Shown here one piece after another: positions 14,748-23,834 of a stretch of 41,473 bases of DNA. Source of the stretch: Bacillota bacterium (lineage in GTDB: Bacteria; Bacillota; Desulfitobacteriia; Desulfitobacteriales; JAJXUE01); contig JAJXUE010000026.1 of NCBI GenBank assembly GCA_021783135.1, forward strand, positions 1-41,473. Direction: 5' to 3'. The notes under the pieces are model-generated. The model saw only the letters and a list, made by a program, of their open reading frames with translations, had not been told where the DNA came from and did no database searches. The translations under genes and the position numbers were made by a program. The first letter of the stretch is position 1, and each line of letters begins with the position of its first letter.

Positions 14748-16289
14748 CTAAAATTCCACGGCAACTGCGTGCTTTTCGCCTGACGCAGCATGTACTTGCT
14801 TTTTGCCGATAAATAGCGACGAAACCAGCGCCACTGCGGCAACGATAGCGGCAATGATGAAGGCTTCCCGCACTCCGTTTTGGAATGCTATTTGCCGTAA
14901 CACACCCATCAACCTCAGCATATCACCCTGATTGGTAACACCGTAAACAGACGGGTGCAACCCGTAAGCCGAAATCTTTTGCAGTGATTGGACACTGATA
15001 TGCTCCATATATGTTGCCAAGCTGAAGCTGCCATGGGTCTGCATAACAGTACCTAAAACAGCAGCCCCCATTGAACCTGCCACGTTACGCAAGGTATTTT
15101 GCAACGCTGAGGCTTGGTTGACCTGGCGCGGCGGTACTGCGTTCATACCGGCTGTGCTTAACGGCATTGAGGACAAGCCCATACCTGCTTGCCGCACCAT
15201 ATATACCGCCATAATCGAAAAATACGACCAGTTGACATTTAAATTGATTAATAACAACGAACCAACTAGCATGGTCGTAAATCCAACAAAAGCCAGCGGG
15301 CGTGCACCAATCTTGTCAAACAACGTACCACTGATTGGCATCAAGGCCGCAGTTAACAACGCCCCGGGCATGGTGAGAATACCGGTCTGCAAAGGTGTAA
15401 GGCCAATGCCGTTTTGCAAAAAAACCGGCAGGACGAACAGCGCCCCCATCATGCCTAGCGTCATAAAGCTAACTGCGACATTTGAAGCTAAAAATGCCCT
15501 AATTTTAAACAAGCGCAAATCCACCATTGGTCGTTCCGTAGTTAGCTCAAACACGACAAAAAGGGAAAGGGAGATACCCGCGACAACGAACAAGGAAATA
15601 ATTTTAATTGACCCCCACCCACTGGTCGGTGCATCCGAAAGCGCATAGAGCAAGCAAAAAAACCCTACCAATGAAGAGATAAAACCCGGAATATCAAACT
15701 TGCCGGCATCGCGCGCGGGGAGCTTAGGAATAAACATTTCCGCGATAAACAAGTTAATAATCCCAATTGGTACATTAATATAAAAAATTAAGCGAAAGTC
15801 TAAATACTGCACTATGTAGCCGCTTAAGGTTGGGCCAAAGGCAGGGGCAAACATAATCGCAATCCCCCACAGCCCCATGATAAAGCCACGCTTCTCCGCT
15901 TTACTTAAGCTAAACAGGATAGTCATGCTGATTGGCATTAACAGTGCGCCGCCAATAGCTTGAATTACCCGAAAGACAATAATTGAACTTGCGCTCCAAG
16001 CGGCACCGCAGAGAGCCGAGCCAGCGACAAAGAAGGCTAGGGCGAACAGGTACATAGTTTTGGCTCCAAAGCGATCGGCCAAATACCCGCTTACAGGTGT
16101 TAACATGCCGACCGTCAGCATATAGCCTGTAACAACCCATTCAATCGTACTTTGATCCGTGGCAAAAACACTCATCATCTTAGGGATGGCGACATTTACC
16201 ACACTACTGTCCAAAACAGCCATAAACACACCTAAGATAACGCTAATCATGGTCATACCACTCAGTCCGAAGCGATCTTTGAAGGTCAA
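14748..16289 (-). CDS. DHA2-family MFS drug exporter (EmrB/QacA type)
   Basis: 513 aa from TTG 16287-16289, 8 nt after AAAGGAGGAG. It is highly hydrophobic with about 14 membrane helices. DHA2 motifs are present: motif D1 near the start (LDSSVVNVAIPKM), motif A GYLADRFGAKTMY, the conserved Arg of motif B in FRVIQAIGGALLMP, and antiporter motif C in PAFGPTLSGYIVQY. It exports hydrophobic compounds using proton motive force. Two EmrA-like adaptors lie directly upstream and a long adaptor directly downstream, all in one orientation with short gaps, so it works with dedicated adaptors. Confidence 0.95.
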   Translation of the reverse strand: MTFKDRFGLSGMTMISVILGVFMAVLDSSVVNVAIPKMMSVFATDQSTIEWVVTGYMLTVGMLTPVSGYLADRFGAKTMYLFALAFFVAGSALCGAAWSASSIIVFRVIQAIGGALLMPISMTILFSLSKAEKRGFIMGLWGIAIMFAPAFGPTLSGYIVQYLDFRLIFYINVPIGIINLFIAEMFIPKLPARDAGKFDIPGFISSLVGFFCLLYALSDAPTSGWGSIKIISLFVVAGISLSLFVVFELTTERPMVDLRLFKIRAFLASNVAVSFMTLGMMGALFVLPVFLQNGIGLTPLQTGILTMPGALLTAALMPISGTLFDKIGARPLAFVGFTTMLVGSLLLINLNVNWSYFSIMAVYMVRQAGMGLSSMPLSTAGMNAVPPRQVNQASALQNTLRNVAGSMGAAVLGTVMQTHGSFSLATYMEHISVQSLQKISAYGLHPSVYGVTNQGDMLRLMGVLRQIAFQNGVREAFIIAAIVAAVALVSSLFIGKKQVHAASGEKHAVAVEF

Positions 16290-16331
16290 TTGCTTCTCCT
16301 CCTTTCTCTTTCAAAGTTTGCTAGCACTGCT

Positions 16332-17069
16332 TTACTCGACATGAATCTTAACCGTAACACTCATTCCTGGCACTAACACATCCTTGGCCAGGTTTTGCTC
16401 ATTGAGCGCAATTTCAACCGGAACCCGCTGTGCCACACGGGTGAAGGAACCTGATGCCGCCGTAATGTTGGGCACCAACGCAAACACTGACTGCGTATAA
16501 TCCTCAACTCGCGTCACAGTTCCATGCAGAGTCTGTCCCGGCAGCCCGTCGACAGTCACATCGACGCTCTGACCTACTCGTACCCTGCTTATTTCAGCTT
16601 CTTGGATATTAGCGGTGACCTGAGGCTGCGCGGTGTTCGCAATTACTGCCAGGACTTGTCCCGGCTGAACACCTTCCCCGCTCGCTGCATTGGCCTGCTG
16701 CACTCTCCCACTGATCGGGCTGCGGATATTCTCCATCTCCACTAGCTTTTCTTCCAGCAGAGGATTTTGTTGAATATAAGGCAATATGGTCGGATTTAAA
16801 TTCAAAACTGACTGGTTTGACTCCGTACCTATTATTTGCCCTTGGTTGACATAATCATTGACATTAACTTTCCAGTTGCTCAACCGACCCGGCAAGGCGA
16901 CAGTTATCGGCACGCTATCGCCGTCCGCAGTGCTTATTTGCGCGTCATCTGAAGTTACATAGCGCATCGCATCAATATAATAGACCAAACCTGCTGCAAT
17001 CAGGATAACGACTATTACCCCGAGGACAGCTCGCATAATGAGTTTCTTCTTAGAAGCGGCTTCTGCCAC
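16332..17069 (-). CDS. HlyD/EmrA-like efflux adaptor
   Basis: 245 aa from GTG 17067-17069. This start is preferred because GGAGGG (17077-17082) is 7 nt upstream. An ATG at 17084 is also in frame but abuts its own GGAGG. One membrane helix (AVLGVIVVILIAAGLVYYI) is followed by YVTSDDAQISTADGDSV, the standard start of the EmrA/HlyD barrel, then lipoyl halves around PISGRVQQANAASGEGV and a barrel ending VPGMSVTVKIHV. The central hairpin is nearly absent, in sharp contrast with the long adaptors nearby. It probably forms the adaptor of the MFS pump 42 bp downstream. Confidence 0.9.
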   Translation of the reverse strand: MAEAASKKKLIMRAVLGVIVVILIAAGLVYYIDAMRYVTSDDAQISTADGDSVPITVALPGRLSNWKVNVNDYVNQGQIIGTESNQSVLNLNPTILPYIQQNPLLEEKLVEMENIRSPISGRVQQANAASGEGVQPGQVLAVIANTAQPQVTANIQEAEISRVRVGQSVDVTVDGLPGQTLHGTVTRVEDYTQSVFALVPNITAASGSFTRVAQRVPVEIALNEQNLAKDVLVPGMSVTVKIHVE

Positions 17070-17118
17070 AAAAATTCCCTCCATCCTCCAAATTTGTGTC
17101 TAACCTTATCTCTGAACC

Positions 17119-17778
17119 TTACCTAATGTGAATTTTCACATTAGCTGACAAACCAGGAATAAGGTGTTCGCCTGGCTGAGCGTTAATGGTGATGTAAACC
17201 GGAACCCGTTGTACGACCTTGTCAAAAATATTGCTCAAACTCGTATCCGCCAAGCCATTGACCACAACTGCCGAAGCAGTGCCAATCCTACTCACACTTC
17301 CCGTAAATTGCGCATTCGGATAGGCCGGCAGGGTAATGTCCACACTTTCGCCCACATGGACAGAATTAATCACTGTCTCATCAATATTGGCCACCACTTG
17401 CAGCTTGCTTAAGTTAACTATGTAGCCAATTTGCTGCCCCGGTACGACCACTTGGTCGTTAACTCCATCATTTTGGATGATTGTGCCGGTAATCGGTGCC
17501 CGTAAATCCAAGGAGTCTGTCAGCTCAGATACGCGACCTAAGATTGCTCCTTGACTGACGCGCTCACCTGTCGCCGCAGTCCAACCCTTAAGTGTACCGT
17601 CCCCCGGGGAGGTTAATGGAACAATTGACCCTTTAAGGTCTGAACCTTGCACGCTGGCGTTGTCAGTTGATACGAAATAATACTGCTGGTAAAAATACCA
17701 GCCCCCACCGCCAAAAATTACGATGGCAGCGAGAATGAGTACAGTTATCACGCCTAATGCTCGTTTACTATTAGCCAC
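17119..17778 (-). CDS. Second HlyD-like efflux adaptor
   Basis: 219 aa, GTG start at 17776-17778 with GAGGGA about 8 nt upstream. It has a membrane helix (VITVLILAAIVIFGGGGWYFY), then YFVSTDNASVQGSDL, lipoyl motifs APITGTIIQNDGVNDQVV and a barrel ending IPGLSANVKIHI. It has the same architecture as the adaptor 50 bp downstream but is clearly diverged, so this is an old duplication and the two may form a hetero-oligomer. It is the first structural gene after tetR. Confidence 0.88.
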   Translation of the reverse strand: MANSKRALGVITVLILAAIVIFGGGGWYFYQQYYFVSTDNASVQGSDLKGSIVPLTSPGDGTLKGWTAATGERVSQGAILGRVSELTDSLDLRAPITGTIIQNDGVNDQVVVPGQQIGYIVNLSKLQVVANIDETVINSVHVGESVDITLPAYPNAQFTGSVSRIGTASAVVVNGLADTSLSNIFDKVVQRVPVYITINAQPGEHLIPGLSANVKIHIR

Positions 17779-17818
17779 AGCACTTCCCTCTCTCCAAACT
17801 TTCTACGTACTTGATACT

Positions 17819-17850
17819 CGCACTAGCCGCACTAGTCGCACTAGTCGCAC
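17819..17850. repeat. 9-bp tandem repeat between tetR and the first adaptor
   Basis: CGCACTAGC, CGCACTAGT, CGCACTAGT and a partial CGCAC follow one another without gaps. They lie in the 90-bp spacer after the tetR stop. No regulatory role is evident. Confidence 0.75.
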
Positions 17851-17868
17851 AATCTTGGCACACTGCCA

Positions 17869-18483
17869 CTACTCAACTTGGTCGACACTGTAGACTGAAA
17901 GAATCATCTCCACCAGCGCCCGTGACACTCGTTCGTCTGTCAGATGCTGCGTAATTTCCTGTGGTGCGCGCCGCTTAATCAAGGAATTGTAATACAGCGA
18001 TGCCAGCACAACATGCGCAATTACCGGAATGTCGATATCCTGTAATCTGTCTTGAGCAGCGGCTCTTTCCAGGTACTCAACTATAGTGCTTCTTTTTTCC
18101 CACATCAATTTCTTGATTTTTTCCGCCACATCCGGGTGAGAAAAAGACTCTGCCATGCCAAGTGTAATCAATTCGCTTAAGCTTGACAGTTGTTCTGCAT
18201 AATCCGAAATAATTTTGCTCAGGCCCTCACGCATCGGAAATTCAAGGTAAAATTCTACATCATTAGGTACCTTAAGTTGCTCGACAGCATATAAAACCGC
18301 CGCTTTTAACAGGCCTAGCTTACTGCCAAAATGGCGGAAAAGAGTTACGTCATTAACCCCCGCCCGCTCTGAAATACTGCGCGTGCTGGCGCCCTTATAG
18401 CCAGATTGCGCAAATTCCTCCAGCGCTACCTTGATCAAGCGCTTTCTGGTATCGCACTCGCTCCCCGGCAGTTTTTCACCCAA
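17869..18483 (-). CDS. TetR-family transcriptional repressor of the efflux operon
   Basis: 204 aa, TTG at 18481-18483 with AAAGGAGG about 10 nt upstream. The N-terminal helix-turn-helix is textbook TetR: RLIKVALEEFAQSGYKGAST, then ISERAGVNDVTLFRHFGSK. The C-terminal 140 residues are the variable ligand-binding half. It is the first gene of the adaptor-adaptor-MFS-adaptor operon, so it most likely represses its own operon and is released by a pump substrate. A candidate operator lies about 90 bp upstream of its start. Confidence 0.93.
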   Translation of the reverse strand: MGEKLPGSECDTRKRLIKVALEEFAQSGYKGASTRSISERAGVNDVTLFRHFGSKLGLLKAAVLYAVEQLKVPNDVEFYLEFPMREGLSKIISDYAEQLSSLSELITLGMAESFSHPDVAEKIKKLMWEKRSTIVEYLERAAAQDRLQDIDIPVIAHVVLASLYYNSLIKRRAPQEITQHLTDERVSRALVEMILSVYSVDQVE

Positions 18484-18527
18484 GACACTCGCGCCTCCTT
18501 TCCAAGCTTCAATTCTTGCTCAATTAA

Positions 18528-18556
18528 CTCATGGCAAATTTCCCTCATGGCAAATT
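18528..18556. repeat. 13-bp direct repeat in the tetR leader
   Basis: CTCATGGCAAATT occurs at 18528-18540 and 18544-18556, a 16-bp period. It lies between the candidate operator and the tetR ribosome binding site and might be a second regulator site. Confidence 0.6.
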
Positions 18557-18574
18557 CAGTTCGGGAAGTAATGT

Positions 18575-18594
18575 ATGCAATTGGTTGCTTGCAT
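18575..18594. promoter_or_regulatory. Candidate TetR operator
   Basis: ATGCAA (18575-18580) and TTGCAT (18589-18594) form a 6-bp inverted repeat with an 8-bp spacer, a normal size for a TetR dimer site. It lies just downstream of the tetR promoter, where bound repressor would block transcription. Confidence 0.45.
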
Positions 18595-18608
18595 TGGTCA
18601 ATAAAAAT

Positions 18609-18637
18609 ATTATAACGACAAAAAACAACCTCTGCAA
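18609..18637 (-). promoter_or_regulatory. Probable tetR operon promoter
   Basis: Minus-strand TTGCAG (18632-18637) and perfect TATAAT (18609-18614) with a 17-bp spacer. The -35 is embedded in the terminator of the upstream RND operon, so the two operons are packed tightly. Confidence 0.55.
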
Positions 18638-18657
18638 GGATTATTTTTGCAGAGGTT
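18627..18657 (-). terminator. Terminator of the adaptor-RND operon
   Basis: 10-bp stem AACCTCTGCA (18627-18636) / TGCAGAGGTT (18648-18657). On the minus strand it is followed by GTTTTTTG. It lies 30 bp after the RND stop. Confidence 0.87.
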
Positions 18658-18687
18658 ATCTTAGGATGTTTGTGGTTGTTGAGGCTG

Positions 18688-21600
18688 TTAGGCCGGGAGA
18701 CTACCCTCCGCCGTGACAGCTGGGTGTTTCTTTGCTTTATGTCTGTTCAAGAAATTATCGAAGTTCACGTACATCACCGGTACCAGTAGTAGGGTTACTA
18801 ACGTAGATAATGTAAGTCCGAAAGTAATAACTGCTGACATGGAGGCCAGCCCTTCTGAGCCTGTCCCACCGATAATCAACATCGGCAGCATGGCCAAAAC
18901 CGTCGTAGCTGTCGTCAGCAAAATCGGACGTAAGCGTATCGGTCCGGCCTGAAGAAGTGCTTCGGTCAGAGTCATACCCTTAGCCTTGAGTTGGTTGGTA
19001 TAGTCGATCAACACAATTGCATTATTCGTTACCAGACCAATCAACATGATAATTCCCATTAATGAATTCATATTCAGTGTTTCATGGGTGATCAGCAACC
19101 CCAGAAGTGCGCCGACAAAGGTTGGCGGCAAGGAAAACATGATGACAAAAGGAGTGAGTAAGGATTCAAATAAACTGGCCATAACCATGTACACCAAAAT
19201 GATGGAAACGCCTAGCCCTATCCCTAGCGACATAAAAGCCTGACCCATAAACTTGGCGGATTGGCCTGAGCCGATAGTATAACCTGCAGGAATGCGAAGA
19301 GCTTTGATTTTTTGCTGAACCTGCGCTTGGGCGGCTCCGGATGACGTTCCGAAAACATCAGCTTGCACAGTTACACTACGCGTCCCGTTGTAGTGATTGA
19401 GTGAGATTGGTTCCTGTGTCAACGTCAGCGTAGCCAGTTCCCCGAGCGGAACCAGGTCCCCCGCACCATTGGAGATATTGGTTTGTAAGATCTTCGTAAC
19501 ATCACGCGAATACGTTTCCGGGAACATTACCTCGATATTGTATTGGTTATCGCCCTGGTAAAAGGTTGAAGCATTGGTCCCCTCAAACGATGTGCGGAGG
19601 GCATTCACCACTTGCTGTTCAGTAAGTCCATTTTGCACTAAAGCAGTATGGCTAATATTCAGTTGGTAACTGGGTTGCCCAGTAGCCATCTGATTATCCA
19701 CATATTGCAACTGAGGTACCGACTTCATGATGTTGGCCACTTCATTACTCAGCATGGTTAAGGTGTTTAAGTCAGGTCCTTGAATTTGAATCTGAACCTG
19801 CCCACTCGAAGGCCCGCGCATCGCACTAGCGACGCTGGCAACTACCTTGGTACCCGGTACATCCTGCATATAACCCTTCATACTTTGCGCGATTTGGTCC
19901 ATCGACTGTTTGCCCGGGTTACCGATGGTAATAATCAAGCTGGCAAGATTACTAGAAGCGTTTTGGCCTAAACCCCCGGATGAACCCCCAATCTGCGCAT
20001 AGATTGAAGAGATACTTTTCTCATGCGCTTTAAGATTTTTCTCAATGTTTTGGATTGCTTGCGTCGTATTGACCAAGCTTGTCCCACTAGGCAAGGTGAG
20101 CGACACATTGATTTGGTTGGTATTAATCGGGGTCATCAGTTCTGTTCCTACCAAGGGAATCAGTGGCATGACGCCAAAAAACATCAGGATTGAGACAGCA
20201 ACCACAGTCTTGCGATGCGCAAGTCCCCAAGTAAGGACGGACTTATACGCTTCGGTAAGCTTGTGCATCCCTTTGCCAAACCAATCGTAAGGAGCCCAAA
20301 TCCGAAACGGGGCATCCACACCGGGAATAGTTTCGACCTCGGTGAACTTCTTGCCGGCCAAAAGTTTAGAAGCCAGCATTGGTGTCAAGGTCAGCGCAAC
20401 CAATAAGGCCACGGCATGGGAAAAGACCACAGTCAGCGCCATGGGACCAAATATTTGTCCGGCAATCCCACTGGTGAAGATTGAAGGAGCAAACACGCAG
20501 ATTTGCGCCAGAGCTGCGACAAACACAGCTGTGCCCACTTCCTTGGTCCCCACACTGGCAGCTTGCTTCGGATCCAAGCCACTCTGTCGCGCTCGGAATA
20601 TACTTTCCAAAACAACGACCGAGAAATCAACCAGCGACCCCAACGCGATCGCCAAACTACCCAGGGTGATAATGTTGATAGTGAGGTTGTCCAAGAACAT
20701 CAAAATAAATGTAGCCAACACCGCGATTGGAATAGCTACCGCGATAACGACAGTTGTCCGTACACTGCGCAAGATCCCAAGCATAATCAAGATACCGAAC
20801 AAAAAGCCCAGTAAAGTATGTTGTGCTACAAGGTCCACTGTTTCCCGAATATACTTAGCAGTATCGCTGACCACTGTAATCTTCGTGCCAGGCGGCAACT
20901 GTTTGCTGATTCTTTGCAGCTCCTGATGTACCGCATCAGACACTTGCACAGTATTGGCACCGCTAGCCTGGACAATGCTAAATCCTACGGCGGAATTATT
21001 GTCCACAGTCGCGATTAAGTTCACATCCTGGTTACCATCGACGACTTTGGCCACATCGCCAATTGTAATGGCCTTAGTACCAATTAATATCGGCACCTGC
21101 AATAAATCGTTGACCGAAGTGAACTGCCCATTGACCGTAAGCGGAATCAATTGACTACCCCGGTTGATTTGTCCTACATTAGCGCTGGAATTATCCGCAC
21201 TGATAGCGTTGACAATTTGTTGAATCGACAAGCCATAATACGTTAACTTTGCCGGGTCAACCTGCACTTGAATCTGTCTGGTCAGGTTGCCAATCATGTT
21301 GACCGTGCCGACTCCATTAACCTGCTGCAAATCCGGTTGGATAATGTTTTGGGCTAGATCGGACAAGTTTGACAGAGATTTGTTACCTGCTGACAAAGTT
21401 ACAGTCATAATCGGTTGACTGTTGGGGTCAAACTGCTGCACCAACGGACTATTCGCGGTGCTAGGGAGCTGATTGGTTACGCGGTTAATAATACCGCGCA
21501 TGTCTTCAATCTCACTGGCTAAATCTACACCATAATTAAATTGTACGATGACCTGACTGGTGTTTTGGGACGAGGTAGAATCTATCTCAGAAACACCGGA

Positions 21601-21822
21601 CAAGGTTTGTAAGGCTTGCTCGATTGGCTTAGTAACCTGCTGCTCTACCTCGGACGGTGATGCGCCTGGCATGGATGTTACCACAGCAGCAATCGGAAGA
21701 TCCAAGGTTGGCATGAGGTCTAAAGGAAGGCTGTTCAACGCGATAAATCCGATCAAAACTATAGCCAGCATGATCATAGTTATAGTTACAGGCCTTTTAA
21801 TGGAACTATCTGCAATCTTCAA
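18688..21822 (-). CDS. RND multidrug efflux transporter (AcrB/SwrC-like)
   Basis: 1044 aa, the usual length for RND pumps, from TTG 21820-21822. The N-terminus IKRPVTITMIMLAIVLIGFIAL is typical, followed by PGASPSEVEQQVTKPIE, two large extracytoplasmic loops and 12 membrane helices. In the TM4 region the usual two acidic residues (VDD) appear as VDF, leaving one Asp. In the TM10 region the sequence is NNAIVLIDYTN, where AcrB has Lys. A VFSHAVALLVALTLTPMLASKLL segment is conserved. It is 42 bp downstream of a long lipoprotein adaptor and forms an operon with it. No outer-membrane TolC partner is encoded nearby, consistent with a monoderm. Confidence 0.95.
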   Translation of the reverse strand: MKIADSSIKRPVTITMIMLAIVLIGFIALNSLPLDLMPTLDLPIAAVVTSMPGASPSEVEQQVTKPIEQALQTLSGVSEIDSTSSQNTSQVIVQFNYGVDLASEIEDMRGIINRVTNQLPSTANSPLVQQFDPNSQPIMTVTLSAGNKSLSNLSDLAQNIIQPDLQQVNGVGTVNMIGNLTRQIQVQVDPAKLTYYGLSIQQIVNAISADNSSANVGQINRGSQLIPLTVNGQFTSVNDLLQVPILIGTKAITIGDVAKVVDGNQDVNLIATVDNNSAVGFSIVQASGANTVQVSDAVHQELQRISKQLPPGTKITVVSDTAKYIRETVDLVAQHTLLGFLFGILIMLGILRSVRTTVVIAVAIPIAVLATFILMFLDNLTINIITLGSLAIALGSLVDFSVVVLESIFRARQSGLDPKQAASVGTKEVGTAVFVAALAQICVFAPSIFTSGIAGQIFGPMALTVVFSHAVALLVALTLTPMLASKLLAGKKFTEVETIPGVDAPFRIWAPYDWFGKGMHKLTEAYKSVLTWGLAHRKTVVAVSILMFFGVMPLIPLVGTELMTPINTNQINVSLTLPSGTSLVNTTQAIQNIEKNLKAHEKSISSIYAQIGGSSGGLGQNASSNLASLIITIGNPGKQSMDQIAQSMKGYMQDVPGTKVVASVASAMRGPSSGQVQIQIQGPDLNTLTMLSNEVANIMKSVPQLQYVDNQMATGQPSYQLNISHTALVQNGLTEQQVVNALRTSFEGTNASTFYQGDNQYNIEVMFPETYSRDVTKILQTNISNGAGDLVPLGELATLTLTQEPISLNHYNGTRSVTVQADVFGTSSGAAQAQVQQKIKALRIPAGYTIGSGQSAKFMGQAFMSLGIGLGVSIILVYMVMASLFESLLTPFVIMFSLPPTFVGALLGLLITHETLNMNSLMGIIMLIGLVTNNAIVLIDYTNQLKAKGMTLTEALLQAGPIRLRPILLTTATTVLAMLPMLIIGGTGSEGLASMSAVITFGLTLSTLVTLLLVPVMYVNFDNFLNRHKAKKHPAVTAEGSLPA

Positions 21823-21863
21823 CTCTCTTATCCGCCTTTACATTTACTTGCGTCGCGTCAATA

Positions 21864-23624
21864 TTAGCTGAGTGGTTGGACCTTATCCCCGTCAGACAAC
21901 AGATTCTGACCTTGGATGACGAGTTGGTCCCCTACATTCAACCCACTTGTGATCTGATATACGGTATCAGTCATTGCCCCGACTTGGACCATAACCGAAT
22001 GCGCAACACCATTTTGGACCACGAAGACGGACAAGGCGCCGCTTTGCGTCGTTAATACACTGTCGGCGGGTATCTCAATGCCTTTTTGTCCCTGGTTCAG
22101 CGCAAACGCCTGCACACTCATACCAGGTAGTAGTGTAGCTTGGGACTTAGGCAACGTAACTTCAACGGCATATTTTTTACTAGTGGCATCCGGTTGGGGG
22201 TCGACAGAGCTTATAGCTCCTTGAAGTGTTTCATTGACAGCAGTAATACTAACCTGCATCGGCGTGCCCACTTTCAAACTGGCAATATCAGTCTCAGGCA
22301 CATCGACGGTAGCAGTCAGCGGGTTCATGGAAGCTATGGTGATAAAACCACCCTGCGGCCCGACAGCTTGTCCAGCTTGGGCATTGACCGCTACAACATA
22401 TCCGCCCAACGGTGCCGTGATATTACCCTCACTGACTTGGGCCTCGACGACCTTGACTCCCGCTTGGGCCGCCTGAAGTTGGGCAGCATTCACCTGTAGC
22501 TGCGGGTTATTGATTAGGCTTTGATAGTTGACCTGAGCTTGCTGCAACGCAGCTTTGGCGGTCGCAACAGCATTACTGCTTGAAGTCTGGGTGGCGCTAA
22601 GATTAGTCTGGGCTTGTTTTAATACATTGGTCTGATTAGTCTGGGCAGCCTGTAAAGCCTGCTCAGCTTGTGCTAGTTGGGCCTGCGCAGTTGTCACAAT
22701 TTGCGAATTTTGCGCCGCATTAAGTGCGCTCTGTGCGGTGTTATAAGCGGCTTGCGAGCTGGCGATGGCACTGCTTGCACTATCGACTTTTAACTTACTA
22801 ACCGCCGACTGATACGCTATTGTTGCTTGATCATAAGCACTTTGTGCTTGCAGCAGAGCAGGAGCGCTCGCGGAATGGCTGTTTTGCTCCGCCGTAGTCA
22901 ATGCGACTTGCGCTGTATTTACGGCATCCTGCGCTTGGCTTTCGTTAGCTTGATCAGCGGCAACTTGGGCTGCCTGTTGTTGTTGAGCTGCCGCAAGGTT
23001 GGCTTGTGCCGAATTAAAGGCGCTTTGCGTTTGATTGATGGTATTTTGATATGTAACTGTGGCGTTTTGCAATTGCGTCTGAGCAGTCGTCAAGGCCTTC
23101 TGCGCAGCTGCTACAGCGCTGGCGGCCTGACTTTCTTGCGAAGCGGTAGAAGTTTGATTGGAATTAAAGGACGAATTGGCCTGCGCCTGAGCATTAGCCA
23201 AGTTTGTTTCAGCTGTTTGCAACGCAGCGCTCGCTTGATTTAAAGCATTCTGTGAGCTAGTCGAGGTTGCTCCCTGTTGGCTCGCCGCAACAGAGGCATT
23301 GGCAGCAGCTTGGCTCGCTTGAGCCTGAAGTACATCTGTATTTACCGTAGCCAGGAGTTCGCCGGGTGAAACCTTATCCCCAACTCTGACATTTACAGTT
23401 GTTACAATGCCGGAAACAGGGGATGCTATCACAGATTGGACAAAGGGTGTAACATTACCTAAATATGCATTACCAGAAGGAAGATTCGATAAACTGACTG
23501 TTTCTGTCTTCACCTTCATCGGTGGCGCTTTGACGACAGGTTTAGCCCCACAGCCGCTGAGGTATAGACTCATAATCACAATTGTCCCGACCGCTGCGGC
23601 AGCTCTAGATTTTTGTTTTAGCAT
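21864..23624 (-). CDS. Lipoprotein efflux adaptor for the RND pump, very long coiled coil
   Basis: 586 aa from ATG 23622-23624, which opens the signal peptide MLKQKSRAAAAVGTIV. GGAGGAGAG lies about 12 nt upstream. The frame extends 13 codons further but has no site there. The lipobox is LSGC. The layout is the same as the adaptor at 12893-14722: barrel and lipoyl half, about 300 residues of Ala/Gln/Ser heptads, then ITAPLGGYVVAVNAQAGQAVGPQGGF and a barrel. It and the RND gene are cotranscribed. The two long adaptors share near-identical lipoyl segments while their coiled coils differ, so one arose from the other and each was retained with a different pump. Confidence 0.9.
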   Translation of the reverse strand: MLKQKSRAAAAVGTIVIMSLYLSGCGAKPVVKAPPMKVKTETVSLSNLPSGNAYLGNVTPFVQSVIASPVSGIVTTVNVRVGDKVSPGELLATVNTDVLQAQASQAAANASVAASQQGATSTSSQNALNQASAALQTAETNLANAQAQANSSFNSNQTSTASQESQAASAVAAAQKALTTAQTQLQNATVTYQNTINQTQSAFNSAQANLAAAQQQQAAQVAADQANESQAQDAVNTAQVALTTAEQNSHSASAPALLQAQSAYDQATIAYQSAVSKLKVDSASSAIASSQAAYNTAQSALNAAQNSQIVTTAQAQLAQAEQALQAAQTNQTNVLKQAQTNLSATQTSSSNAVATAKAALQQAQVNYQSLINNPQLQVNAAQLQAAQAGVKVVEAQVSEGNITAPLGGYVVAVNAQAGQAVGPQGGFITIASMNPLTATVDVPETDIASLKVGTPMQVSITAVNETLQGAISSVDPQPDATSKKYAVEVTLPKSQATLLPGMSVQAFALNQGQKGIEIPADSVLTTQSGALSVFVVQNGVAHSVMVQVGAMTDTVYQITSGLNVGDQLVIQGQNLLSDGDKVQPLS

Positions 23625-23696
23625 GTTGAATAATCTCTCCTCCAAAAATATACTGGTACACACCTACCTATAAGTGAACTTTAGCCAACAGTAATA

Positions 23697-23725
23697 ATTA
23701 TACTCTATTATTTTGTACTTAAAAG
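23697..23725 (-). promoter_or_regulatory. Candidate promoter of the adaptor-RND operon
   Basis: Minus-strand TATAAT (23697-23702), 17-bp spacer, weak -35 CTTTTA (23720-23725). It lies about 73 bp before the adaptor start. Confidence 0.35.
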
Positions 23726-23772
23726 GACTTAGTGACATTCAAATCTGTATCTTGACAAAAAATTGACATCTT

Positions 23773-23813
23773 GCCAAGAAAAGGACCCGCAGCATGCGGA
23801 TCCTTTTCTTGGC
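23773..23813 (-). terminator. Terminator of the TPR genes
   Basis: Long stem GCCAAGAAAAGGA (23773-23785) / TCCTTTTCTTGGC (23801-23813) with an inner CCGCA/TGCGG stem. On the minus strand a run of six T follows about 10 nt later. It is 22 bp after the TPR stop at 23835. Confidence 0.75.
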
Positions 23814-23834
23814 ACCTTTAATCATCTTCACACT

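Noticed and set aside
17819-17850. CRISPR-like array
   Set aside because: Units are 9 bp with no spacers, and there are no cas genes in the window.
20342-20926. 194-codon plus-strand frame opposite the RND gene
   Set aside because: It lies wholly inside the conserved RND coding region. Its composition is explained by the complementary strand.
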